A stretch of 64,000 nucleotides of DNA, from contig JACSVZ010000009.1 in the NCBI GenBank assembly GCA_014706295.1, positions 36,467,768-36,531,767 of the forward strand, written 5' to 3'. This DNA comes from Lycocorax pyrrhopterus obiensis (lineage: Eukaryota > Chordata > Aves > Passeriformes > Paradisaeidae). How positions within the stretch are numbered: position 1 is the first letter of the stretch; each line of letters opens with the position of its first letter. Below are positions 36,662 through 47,150 of this stretch, piece after piece. A program made the translations under genes and the position numbers. Below the pieces are notes generated by a model. That model did not search any database. It was given only the letters and a program-made list of their open reading frames with translations, and had not been told where the DNA came from.

Positions 36662-36946
36662 TTGCATCTTCCCTTCCCTTCCCTTCCCTTCCCTTCCCTT
36701 CCCTTCCCTTCCCTCCCCTCCCCTCCCCTCCCCTTCCCTTCAATTTTTTCCTTTTTTTTAGTTTTTCCCCTTCTTTTATCCCCTTTTTCCTCCTTTTCCC
36801 CCCTTCTTTTTTTTCCCTTGTTTCTTTTTGTTGGTTTTTTTTTTTACTCATTTCTCCCTCTTCTTTTTATTTTTTTCCTTACTCTTTTTTTCTCTTCTTT
36901 TTTTTTTTGTTTTTTATTTTCCTTCATTTTTTCCCCCCCTAAGCTT
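36662..36946 (+). repeat. (CCCTT)n / (CCCCT)n and long polypyrimidine tract
   Basis: Eight perfect CCCTT units (36671-36710) pass into CCCCT-type units to about 36735. Then follow about 200 bases of C/T-rich, mostly T-rich sequence with only scattered purines, to 'cattttttcccccc' at 36946. The opposite strand is nearly pure purine. Mirror-symmetric purine-pyrimidine tracts of this kind can adopt triplex (H-DNA) structures. The 70-106 codon frames here are low-complexity readings of the repeat. Confidence 0.95.
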
Positions 36947-36990
36947 CTATCACAGCCCAGAATGCATTTGCACCCCAGATAACGGCGGTG

Positions 36991-37045
36991 ACCTCACATT
37001 TACATAGCACCTCTCACCCCAAAGGATCTCCGAACGCTTTGCAGA
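36991..37045 (+). mobile_element. Ancient L3/CR1-like repeat remnant (tentative)
   Basis: The words 'catttacatagcacctctca', 'ccccaaaggatctccgaacg' and 'cgctttgcag' match, from memory, an old interspersed repeat motif of vertebrate genomes. Its usual form has 'agcgctttaca', and I associate it with the 3' region of L3/CR1-like elements. Family assignment is uncertain, but the resemblance is clear enough to flag. Confidence 0.45.
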
Positions 37046-38028
37046 TTTAACACAGGCTGCTCTCCACGCTTGGAAATCCCTTCACCTACCGCCAGAGCCC
37101 GGTCAGCTCCTGCTGAGAGGAGCAGCACCTGCTGAGCAGCACTCACAGCCCTCCCCAACAACTCAGGGAATGGGGGATTCCTTCTCAAAAAAAAAAAAAA
37201 TGAACCAAACTCCTGCAATAATTTAGACAGGCTGAGCGTAATTACCCAGACTGGAGTTTGGCCAGAGCCTTGCAGGTACAGTGGATACTTTCCCTGGAAA
37301 AGCTGGAAGTGTATGACCAGGAGGAAAGGGTATAAAAGTGAGAGAATGTTCCTTGCTTTTTCAAACCACTGCTCTTTTCATCTGGAAAAAAATCTGTTGT
37401 AAAAAATAAAACCTGCGTGGCTGTGCAAAACCCTTCCTTAGAGATAATTTCAAAGAGAGTGAAGATGATAAAGTGATATATTAATTGGTAAAATATGATT
37501 TCATTTGAAATAAAGTGGTGAATCTCACCAAATTCAGCTCTGCGAATGCAGCAAAGCATATTCCTCATCCAGCATAAAAAGGTGGCATTTGTTTGATTTC
37601 GGTTTGATGAATTATTAATTTTATCACAGCTAAGATGACAGCTAATATTAGGACATTGAATTATTAATTTTCAAACGTGGCAATAAAAAAGCAGAACAAA
37701 CACAAATTGAGACACATTTTAGGTGTGAGGTGACTTGCTTACATAATCTGTGTGAGAAAACAAAACCGCAGAGACAGAGATTTAGACCTTGCCAAGCAAC
37801 TGCTTTTGCCTTCAAACCTCAGGTATGATTTTTAGCCTTACTTTAGAAACAGTATTCCTTGACTGCTCTAATGTGCATATTGGATATCACACTCCTCCTG
37901 TGTTTTCCAGCCAAATAAGGGTCTCCAGGTAATTTTTCTGGCTGTGGATACAGTTTTTGGGGCCAAGGAATAATAAGGGAATGTGTAACTTAGGTAGAAC
38001 ATTCATCTTTTTTTTTTTTTTTTCCCAG
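37046..38028. other. Unique sequence, no gene recognised
   Basis: Single-copy DNA with an A run at 37187-37200 and a T run at 38009-38023 that precedes the exon-like segment. Nothing else assigned. Confidence 0.4.
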
Positions 38029-38127
38029 GATGAATGGGTTGAAAAATACGAGAGAATATTATTTAGTTTATTCTTTTGCTCCTCTTTACTGCTGTTTTTT
38101 TCACCACTGCTCATCGTGTTGCACAGG
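38029..38127 (+). other. Exon-like segment encoding a hydrophobic stretch, unidentified
   Basis: A T-rich acceptor (about 17 T, then CCCAG, AG at 38027-38028) is followed by exactly 33 codons. They read DEWVEKYERILFS, then a hydrophobic run LFFCSSLLLFFSPLLIVLH, then R. A donor-like GTAAAT follows at 38128. The charged N side and roughly 19 apolar residues resemble a transmembrane segment. T-rich DNA yields Phe/Leu-rich frames by chance, so confidence is low. Family not recognised. Confidence 0.18.
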
Positions 38128-38562
38128 GTAAATAAGCACTTCAGGGCTTGTTTCCTTAAAACTGTTTCTGCGAGGTTTCAGCCTTAAGAGCCAGCACAGG
38201 ATTTATCTGGCTCCACCACTGCCCTACAGGCTAATACTGATTTTCCTGTCAAATGTCTCCTTTGCAAATATTCTTTCTTCCCAACTCTCCAAATGAAGAT
38301 GGGACCTTTGAAGTCTTTCTTATTCCATGGCAAAATAGTCAACAAAACATTTCCAAATGTCATAGCTTTTTTTTTTTTAATTTATTTTTGAGAAGCAGAC
38401 ACTGGTGCAATGCTGCCCCTGAATGCAGGGTGAAACAAGGATCTGAAAATGAGCACAACTCGTGGCCATCAGGGATGCTGACAAGTGTAGGTGGGTTTTT
38501 GAGGGCAGTATTCCCAGGCCAAAGAAGAGAAACAGCTGTCTGTCCCCAAGCCTCATTGAGAA
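38128..38562. other. Unique sequence, no gene recognised
   Basis: Single-copy DNA with a T run near 38369-38379. No feature assigned. Confidence 0.4.
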
Positions 38563-38615
38563 TTAATCCAGCCCAAAGCTGGATTAACTTCTATTAAAAA
38601 AAAAAAAAAAAAAAA
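38563..38615 (+). repeat. Perfect 10-bp inverted repeat followed by poly(A)
   Basis: Arms 'ttaatccagc' (38563-38572) and 'gctggattaa' (38578-38587) are perfect reverse complements around a 5-base loop. Eight bases later comes an uninterrupted A run of about 20 (38596-38615). The A run could be a retroposition tail, but no source RNA was recognised upstream. Confidence 0.7.
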
Positions 38616-41600
38616 GGCCACAAACTTGTATTCCCCTGCCACATATGGCGATTATTTAGCCTACAAATATTAGGCAGGGCTAGCTGGTTGGGTACTAAAA
38701 AGAGACTGATTTAAATCACTTATTTTTATCCTGCTGACAAAACGGGGCGGGGGAGAAAAAGCATCTGTCACCCATCTGAGTTCACAGAGAGGCCGTGGTG
38801 GAGGGAGAAGCGCAGAAGGGGCAGGAACATCTCTGGAGTGTCCCGATGGAACGCGGTGTGAGAGCCCAGCTGTGCCCAGGAGGGTCTGCTCAAGACCCTG
38901 TGGTGAGGCATGAGCTCACCTGGCTGCTGGAAAAGGGGGGAAAGAGGAGCAGAGATGGGAAAGGAAGGGATGCTGAACACTGAAGGAAGCTGATTTGTCC
39001 TCTCATCTGCCTGCTGATCCCAAGTTGATTATTGCTGTGCTCAGAGTGGGAGGTGAGAGCTCAGAGCTGGAGTACAGGTAGTCTTTAAATTGCAGCTTGC
39101 CTGGAAGGGTCAAAATACATAAAATTCTACTCATTCTCACTGAGTGAACCTGTTTATTGCTTAGATGAACTTTCACTTGCTGTGTGCTCCTCTCAGAATT
39201 TTAGCAGAGACAAAAGCATTTAAGGTGTTCAGAAGTTTTTCAGGTATGACTGTGACCTGCAGTGCAGGTGTGGTGGGAGCTAAAGATAACATCTGCTGCA
39301 GAAACGTGAACACTCACAGCAAAATCCCAAACAATGGCTGAAGCTTTGGCTGTAAATACAGACTTGGATCACGAGGAGAAGGAAGTTCTTGATGCTCTCC
39401 CAAGGAATGGGGTGTATTTGCCAATGTCCTTCTTGCTGGGAGGTGGTAGAGATAAAGCTCCTTTCTTAGATTCCTTTTATCATGGACCTCTGCTTTATTC
39501 CGTTAACTTTGAAAAGAAACCCCTTTTTTTCCCCATTGTTCGAGTTTTGTTTGTTCGTTTTTCACTTCAGTGAGGCATTCCATGGTCACACATCTGCCAC
39601 GGGAAGAGAAGTGATCCATGGGTGTGTTTCATTCATTCTTGGTTTACATGTACACGCAAAACACAAACTTTCTCCCCCATCCCCCATCCAAAATCAGTAG
39701 AGTTTATAATAAGTACAAAACCCCAAAATACAGTTGGTCACATCAGAGTGAGTTTCAAAATCTGCCTGACTGTGCTCAACCAAAACCTGAGTCGTCTCCC
39801 CTCTGGGTTTGTACACTCTGGTGGGATTGTATTACCCAAAATACCAGTATCTGCCATAAAGCAAACTGTTTTCCTAGTGGATCCCAAAATCTTTTTGAGG
39901 GTTCTCCTCTCTCTAATAGGTAGAGCCAAGAAGAATTAAAGGATAACCCAGTCATGCCACCATTTAAAGGTGATCCTGAGTGTGTGGGTTTGAATTTCTC
40001 TGGTTTCACACATTGCTGGTTATGTTGCCTATTATAAAGGATTCAGTAAGACACACTTTCTCCCTGTGGTATTTTATTTTGACACATCTCAAATGAAAAT
40101 GCAGCTCATTATTTTATAAAGAATTCAAATGTGTTGTCACCTGGTTTTCATGCATTAAAACGTGATTCATTTTTTGCTGTAGGTACATGAAAAAGCAGAA
40201 TAAGTCTGTAATGAGCCTATTTAGTAATTTATTTATCTATTTTTTTGGTCATCCAAAAATGGGGCAAATGTCAGGCTTTGTCTTCTTTTAAAATGTGTCT
40301 GCATTGAGAATGCCAGTGCTCCCTTGTCTGGCCCTGTTGCGTTCGTTATCTTCATGGTTTGGCTCTCAAGAGGCATATTTAAATTGTCATAAATGCAGTA
40401 AAACTTTTCAGGGGAAAACACTCAGAGACCTTGTTTATTTAAGTTTTAAAAATATTATTTATCATGCCCTGTAAAATACCATATATCAATCCTCCAGGGA
40501 CAGGGCAGCCTTTTCAGATCAGTCATAAGATGAAACTTTGTACAAGATGCAAATTGGGAGCTTGATTAAATGAAAACTGGTGTTAAGTCTGTGCCTGGTG
40601 AAGTTTCTGTAGGCACAGCAGCAATTAATGTGGGGCCAGCTAAGCAAATCTGTTGTGAACACGTTTCATTTCATGCAGTATATATACACATAAAGCATGA
40701 AATTTTGGCCCAGGTGGATGTGCCAGTCTGTTGAGATTACCTGATCCAGGAGGTGTTTTAAATTATGGAAACCACAAGAGATCAATACTTCTCCAAACGT
40801 CTCTGGCACATTGAATGGATATTTTTTTTCAAAAGAATGTATTTCTTTTGCACGGTTTCAACAATATCCAGTCCTCATCTGAAAAAGGAGCCCATTTAAG
40901 CTTGTGACTAACCAGAACCAACATTGGAGAGGTGGCCTCTGATCCCCACGCTTAAATTTCAGCCTTGGAGCAGGGTGCAGAGGCTGGATTTAAAGTCTGA
41001 ATTTTGTTTCATTTGCAGTAGAACGGCAGAGCTGGCAAGCTCAGGCACTACCAGTGCTTTGTGGAAGCCGACATATGAATTTGTTCTACAAATGTGCCAG
41101 GGACACACTGATCCAACAGTTAGATCACTTCCAGAAGACACAGAGTTGGATCTCTGAGCTGACTTCAAATTCTTTATTATTACTATCCAGTAAAATTAAA
41201 AATTCTGCACCAAGAAACCAGGTCATTAATGCAGCACTCAGCGATATCCCCTGAAAATGCTCCCATCTTCAAATGGATAAAATGAAATAAACAAATAAGC
41301 TAAAATATCCCAATCCTTCAAACAAAGAAGGTCACACTCCTGTCATGGCCTTTGGGACTTGAGGTATCAGACAGGTTTTGGGGGTTTGTGCTGGATTTTG
41401 GTGGGACAAAGTAACTGAAGTGAGTTTTGGTTGCAGGAGAGGAGAGAAGGGATGTGTGTGGGAAGGACGGAAAGGACAACAAGAGGAAAGAGAAAATAGG
41501 TAAGACAGAAAATGTCTTCAGCATTGTGGTAGGTATCCCCTCCAGATTTATTACACGAAAGAACATTTTTAGATCTTTTTGTCTTTTTTGTATTTTTTAA

Positions 41601-42508
41601 AAAGTCTTAATCCTTGTGCATCACAATGCACAGCTCCTTTTCTGTGCTTCTATTAAAGGCCACTAACTTTGAGTTCTGATGTCTTAACTATTTTTATATT
41701 CCTGAATCTAGCCTGCTGATAGTTGAATATGTTGTTGGAAAAGGAGGTCCCAAGGGAAAGCACCATAAAAAGGAAATATATCAATAAGGAAATACTAGTA
41801 ACTGTGATGTGATATCATCCATGCTTTATTTCTGAATGGATCAGAGGAAGCCTACCTGAGACTGCAAAAGGGAAAGGATATGAGAATGAACACTGTCAGA
41901 AAATATTACATTAAAAAATTCCTCCTTCTCTGGGATGAAAACATGTTCCTACAAAAAGAAAAATAATAATTATGTGTCGATTTTAAGTACTGTGTGAGAA
42001 TGAAGGAAGTATGAGCTGCAGAGACAAGGAGGAACAATACGGTGTGTTCAGGCTCGGATGGTGCTTCACACACCAGCAGTCAGAGAGGAGAGTGGAGGGT
42101 AAAAAATGGGGAGCTGCTGTATCCTGAGTCATTAACCTTGGCCATGTGGTGAGTTTTTCCACAGCGTCACTCATTTACTGTCCTGTGAGGAACTGAATGA
42201 ATTTTTTTCCTGGTAACTCTTCTCCAGTTCCTTTTGTACTTGAAGGTAATGGAAAAAGAAGAGACAGCCCCCACTGACCTGCTAGATCCTGTTGCCTCCA
42301 GCAGCCCAAGGACTTTTAAATTAATTTTAAAATTAAATAAACCCACAAAATTTTAGACGCTTCTTATTCATCCAAACTCTACATATGGCGCAAGGCAATG
42401 CATTATTTCACTTTTCATGGGTTTGTCCACACAGTGATATTGGAAACCCTGAGCATCCTTTTCCACAAGTGCCAATACTCATAGGAAAGAAAATCTGTTC
42501 TTTAGTTT
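38616..42508. other. Unique sequence, 3.9 kb, no gene recognised
   Basis: Single-copy, mostly AT-rich DNA without recognised mobile elements. Frames of 60-105 codons have no domain. A donor-like 'ataggtaagac' lies near 41499. A local AT-rich inverted word pair (taaattaattttaaaattaa) lies at about 42318-42340. Confidence 0.42.
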
Positions 42509-42798
42509 TCATAGAATCACAGAATGGTTTGAGATGGAAGAGACCTTAAAGATTATCTCATTCCACCCCCTGCCGTGGGCAGGGACACCTTCCACTATCC
42601 CAGGCTGCTCCAAGCCCTGTCCAACCTGGCCTTGGGCACTTCCAGGGATCCAGGGGCATCCACAGCTTCTCTGGGCACCCTGTGCCAGGCCCTCAGCACC
42701 AGGAATTTCCTCCTAATATCCCATCTAACCCTGCCCTCTGTCAGTTTGACTCTATTCCCCTTGTCCTGTCACTACAGGGCCTTGTCCAAAGTCCTTCA
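42509..42798 (-). mobile_element. CR1 LINE 3' fragment, antisense
   Basis: An antisense CR1 fragment with octamer start 'tcatagaatcacagaatgg'. It runs through 'ccccctgccgtgggcaggga', 'cttccagggatccaggggca', 'cctaatatcccatctaaccc' and 'ccttgtcctgtcactacagg'. It belongs to the same preserved subfamily as 22613 and 44051. The 95-108 codon frames over it are artefacts. Confidence 0.95.
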
Positions 42799-42961
42799 AG
42801 TAGGCATGGACAAGGAATGGCTGGAAGCTGTCCCATTGCTGGGGGCTCAGGGGACAAGGTAACCATCTCCTTACCAGCCTGTCTCTCCAAAGACAACAGA
42901 AAAACAACAGAAGTGGCAGAGATGGTGAACAATTTTTCCTTTCATGCAAATTGTAAATTTG

Positions 42962-43052
42962 TTCCCTTTCCTTTTTTTTCTTTTTTTTTCTTTTTAATTC
43001 CTTTTTAAACTTTTTTTCTTTTTAATTCCTTTTTTTTACTTTCTTTTGCAGT
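42962..43052 (+). repeat. T-rich tract with 28-base internal repeat and acceptor-like end
   Basis: A C/T-rich run in which 'tttctttttaattcctttt' occurs twice, 28 bases apart (about 42987 and 43015). It ends in 'actttcttttgcag' (AG at 43050-43051). It resembles a 3' splice site, but no exon beyond it is convincing. Confidence 0.6.
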
Positions 43053-44050
43053 TGCAAATGTTTTGAGAATCCATCATCTCTTCCCAGGTTGATGGCGAGG
43101 CCCTCGTGACCCAGCTGTGAGTCACCATTCCCAGCTGGGTGGCTCTGAAGAGAGACAAGAAGCTCAGATGTGTCCCTGATTCCCCACCAGCACAGGCCAG
43201 GAACATCTGTCTGCTCCTTCCCTTCCTTCAGACGGTCCCAAGGAGGGGGCAGACAGGCAAGTAGGAATATGAAAGGGAAAGGATCAACTGGCAGTGTTAT
43301 ATTAGCCAACTTAAATAATTCCTCTTGGCTGTGGAAACAGTCTTCCCATCCAAAGCTGCTTTTTTTTTTTTTTCCCTTTCCTTTATATTTTTTCCCAAAC
43401 AGGAACAATTTATTTCCACTTTTGGGCAGGTTTCTTGGCCAGGGGCGAGCTCTCCCCATTGCCTCTCACGCGCCACTTCCCGGTGCCCCCCAAGTGACCT
43501 TAGAAAGTGCCTCAGGGACCCAACTTCGGTGAATAGCAAAATCAAAATATGCAAATCGAGCTTGGATTATCACATATATAATCATGCAAACGTTTTTCCT
43601 GCACTGCTGCCTGTGCCCAGCTTCCTGCCCTACTGCTCTGAGTGCCTCAGCACTGTCTATAGCTGTTGAGCTGAAGCACCCGGGGATGGCTCCTGAAGCA
43701 GGAAGAGAGTTCAATCTGCAGGATGGTTTTTCCAGACACTTTCTTTCTCATTCCCCACAAGATAGTTGCTATTCCTCCGGATTTCACTGTTGTAATTTGG
43801 ATGTGTCTACTTCAGAGCGAAGAGGAGATAAATGCCTCGTTCAGCCTCTTCAGTCCACTCTAGTTCTATTTTAGTTTGAGGAGCCTGTGCTACTTCGAGA
43901 GTGGGAGCAATTCCTGCCAATAACTCAATCTTTCTGTAAAGTTCGGCATCTCACGCTGGAAAAAAAAAAAGTGAAAAGTAAAACTGCACGAGGCAGTGCA
44001 GGGAGCTGAGTCCTGCAGTCAGGTTTAGGTGGCAAAAAGTGTGCATCCTG
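43053..44050. other. Unique sequence with overlapping frames, no gene recognised
   Basis: Several frames of 80-145 codons overlap on both strands. They include one on the minus strand (43022-43459) rich in Lys from the T-rich tract. None shows a known domain or a consistent splice structure. Confidence 0.4.
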
Positions 44051-44256
44051 AATCCCAGAATGGTTTGGGTTGGAAGGGACCTTAAAGATCATCATGTTCC
44101 ACCCCCTGCCATGGGCAGGGACACCTTCCACTATCCCAGGGTGCTCCAAGCCCTGTCCAGCCTGGCCTTGGACACTTCCAGGGATCCAGGGGCAGCCACA
44201 GCTTCTCTGGGCACCCTGTGCCAGGGCCTCCCCACCCTCACAGGGAACAATTCCTT
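44051..44256 (-). mobile_element. CR1 LINE 3' fragment, antisense
   Basis: An antisense CR1 fragment from 'aatcccagaatggtttgggt' to 'ccaccctcacagggaacaat'. It is nearly the same sequence as the left part of 22613-22850, consistent with a recent burst of that subfamily. It is 5' truncated and non-coding. Confidence 0.95.
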
Positions 44257-45007
44257 CAAGGTAGTAGTGATGAAGTTCACTTGGGCATTTTATCTCTTTA
44301 TTTTTAATGCTCTATGAAGTATTTTGAGGCATATAAAATTAGCAAAAACCCGAACTCTATCTATTTTTAAAAAATCCATCAAAAATTGCTATTTTAAATT
44401 TGTAAGGAAATAAACCTAAACTTTTGCAAGTAATTCATTTTTACAAAAATTTTTACATAGTTTGGCTTAATTTGTTTTATACAGTCTGAAGGAATGATTG
44501 AATTTCATGTTGAGCCTTCTGTCTAAGCCCACAGGAAAGCACTCCCTGTGCTATCCCAGTGTGTGTGTGAGATGGGAGCACCCTGTGGGCTGAGGAGCAA
44601 GTGGAGAGGAAGTGTCATCCACAATATCTGAACAATGAACAGAGCACCTTCCCACAAAGTCAATTATCCTTTCAAAACAACCATCACACATGCTCAGGAG
44701 CCAGATGTTGGCATTGTGATATTGTGATATTAATCTAAAGGGAAGGCTGAATTTTTTTTCTTTTTTTAATGTTGGCTTTTTGAAGATTAAGTTGGATATT
44801 TTCTATATAGTTGACAGAAGAGAGCCATATCCCCAAAGCCCAAATGTTCCTGTTTGTTTCAAACTCAATAATTTTTTTCTGGACAAAGCATGAAATGAAA
44901 AACCCATTGTGAATCTCGGAATATTTGATCTGAGGCAAAGTGCCACATCAGCTGATGTTCTAAAAAATACAGATGCATCAGAAATTATACATCCACCAGC
45001 GTGGACT
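44257..45007. other. Unique AT-rich sequence
   Basis: AT-rich single-copy DNA with a direct duplication of 'attgtgatatt' near 44714-44732. No gene recognised. Confidence 0.42.
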
Positions 45008-45051
45008 CGGCTTGGAATAACCTGATCTAGTGGGAAGGTGGCAGGGGTAGG
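45008..45051 (+). mobile_element. CR1 LINE short sense fragment
   Basis: About 44 bases of sense CR1 ('ggcttggaataacctgatct', then 'agtgggaaggtggcaggggt') directly abut an antisense CR1, forming a tail-to-tail pair. The usual 'tccctgcccat' between 'ggtg' and 'ggcaggggt' is missing. Confidence 0.7.
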
Positions 45052-45180
45052 AATCATGGAATGGTTTGGGGTGGAAAGAATCTTAAAGCCCACACCATTC
45101 CCCTTCCATGGGCAGGGACACCTTCCACTGTCCCAGGTTGCTCCAAGCCCTGTCCAACCTGGTCTTGGACACTTCCAGGT
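45052..45180 (-). mobile_element. CR1 LINE 3' fragment, antisense
   Basis: An antisense CR1 fragment from 'aatcatggaatggtttgggg' to 'ggacacttccaggt', with 'ttccatgggcagggacacct' in the middle. It is short and 5' truncated, and adjacent to the sense fragment on its left. Confidence 0.93.
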
Positions 45181-45459
45181 GTTCACTAAAATTAATATTT
45201 TACAACTGTATCAGCCCCTGTGCTCATTCAGAGACGTTTCTTATTCATCCAGTTGGTCATACTAAATTACTTTTATCATAATGCTGGAGAAATAATTGTC
45301 TTACCTCTCTTAGGACATGCTGGAGGGTTTATTCTCCCTTTGCTATCTAAGTAGTTATACTCATAAATCCTCGTGCATTGAGAACAGAATAGACTTTTTA
45401 TGCCTAGAAATTTCTTACGATTTCTAAGCTATTATCCCCAAATCCTAATTAACCATTAT
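45181..45459. other. Unique AT-rich sequence
   Basis: AT-rich DNA between the CR1 pair and the next AT-rich block. No feature recognised. Confidence 0.4.
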
Positions 45460-46060
45460 TAAAAATAATGTGTCCTTTTTAGAATGTGAGATATAGCAGC
45501 AAGGTAAGATACGAGGTGAAAATCCCAAATATCACATAGTGTAATTTTGCTGCTTTACTTTTCCTCTTTCATTAGAGATTTCTAACATACTGCTGCATTT
45601 CCATTCCAAGTGGCAAGATTCAATAGTACATATTCTGCAAACTGCCAAAACAGAGGCATTGGATTTAGTTTTCTAATAATCAAACAACCGTATAACGTGC
45701 CTGTACATGTCAGGGACTGAAGAAAGCGAATTTATACACAACACCGCGTATTTTGTGGATAGCGATAACCCACCCAAATCTAATTTAATCAAATATTTAA
45801 AGAGGTAATAATTAATTTTTAAAGAATTGAAGTGAACCGTAACTAGGAAGAAATGTTATTGTTTATTTTTAATGCCAGAACAGTATTCCTGATGCATTTT
45901 TAATATTTCATTAAGGCAGTAACTTTCATTCTATATTTTTTCAAGTTTTTGTATCTCGGCGATACTTTTTTCCTTGAACAAAGGTGAAATGTTGTAGGCA
46001 AACTTAAGGCTTGAACTGATACATTCTTTGAGGATCTTTTGTCATAACTAATTAAACACA
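45460..46060. other. AT-rich repeat-free block, candidate conserved non-coding DNA
   Basis: A 600-base block without mobile elements. It has scattered CpG-containing words embedded in AT-rich DNA (aacaccgcgtattttgtgg, tatctcggcgatactttttt). Survival of CpG in AT-rich DNA can indicate constraint. No coding frame of note. Confidence 0.3.
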
Positions 46061-46759
46061 ACCAGAAGTATTTTTAAACAAGCTAAGACACAACACCTGG
46101 TTGGGAGCCAGGCGAGGGCTTCTTTTTTTAGCTTGTGACTGTGTCCTTCCCATCAGATATAACTTTCTATCCTCTCTTTTGAGCTATTATTCATAATTCT
46201 TACTTTTTAGGAGAGGTATTTGCAAGCAGGGTTCCAAACCCCACCACTCCCCGTGCCCTCCAGAGCTCCAAACTGCTCTGTCTTGGTCTTTTGTTTTTTT
46301 GATGAAGTGTCTCTCACATTTTGAGCCTTTTATACTCCAAACTGTGGAAGGCTGTTTATTGCACTCTGGCTCCAGCCCTAGTTAAAGGTGTGAACTACCA
46401 AAGTGGAAGGGGGCACATGCACATTAACACTGCTGTGGAAAACATTGCCTGACAGATGGGTGCATGTTAAATGGATGTTGGAAGGAAGGTGTTTGCAATA
46501 AAAATCTTGAGTATGGCATCAGAGGAAGACCACACACCATTTTCCAGCTTTATGTCTGCATTATATAAGGGTCAAGCTTGTTATAGTCCCCATGCTTTTT
46601 TACTGTCACAGAGTTTGCTCTGCTGCTCTTCAACAGCTTTGAAAAGAAGGTGAAGTATCAGGGTTCAAATGCCACATATAAGTAGTTCTATCTGAATTCA
46701 TACGTTCCCAGACACATTTCTATTTGATATTTCACAGTAATATCTCCAAAGAAGAGCAG
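46061..46759. other. Unique sequence, no gene recognised
   Basis: Mixed single-copy DNA left of the longest CR1 fragment. Nothing assigned. Confidence 0.4.
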
Positions 46760-47150
46760 TGGAGCTGGGGAAGGGTCGGGAGCACCAGGAGCAGCTGAGG
46801 GAGCTGGGAGGGCTCAGCCTGGAGAAAAGGAGGCTCAGGGGGGACCTTGTGGCTCTGCACAACTCCCTGACAGGAGGGGGTAGGCAGGTGGGGGTTCATC
46901 TCTTCTCCTCAGTATCAAGCAATAGGACAAGAGGAATGACATCAAGTTGCATCAAGGGAGGTTTAGGTTGGATATCAGGGACAATTTCTTCACTGAAAGG
47001 GCTGTCCAGCCCTTGCACAGCTGCCCAGGGCAGTGGTGGGGTCCCCATCCCCAGAGCAATTTAAAATGTGTGTGGATGTGACAGTGAGGGACATGGTCTA
47101 ATGGTGGGCTTGATGACCTTAAAGATCTTTTCAACCTAACTGATTCAATG
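46760..47150 (+). mobile_element. CR1 LINE 3' fragment, longest copy in window
   Basis: A sense CR1 fragment of about 390 bases. It begins in the 3' part of the element with 'gagcagctgagggagctggg', 'ggctcagcctggagaaaagg' and 'cttgtggctctgcacaactc'. It continues through 'caagggaggtttaggttgga' and 'ggcagtggtggggtccccat' to a worn 3' end (ctaactgattcaatgaa). A 101-codon frame here is CR1-derived UTR, not a protein. Confidence 0.95.
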
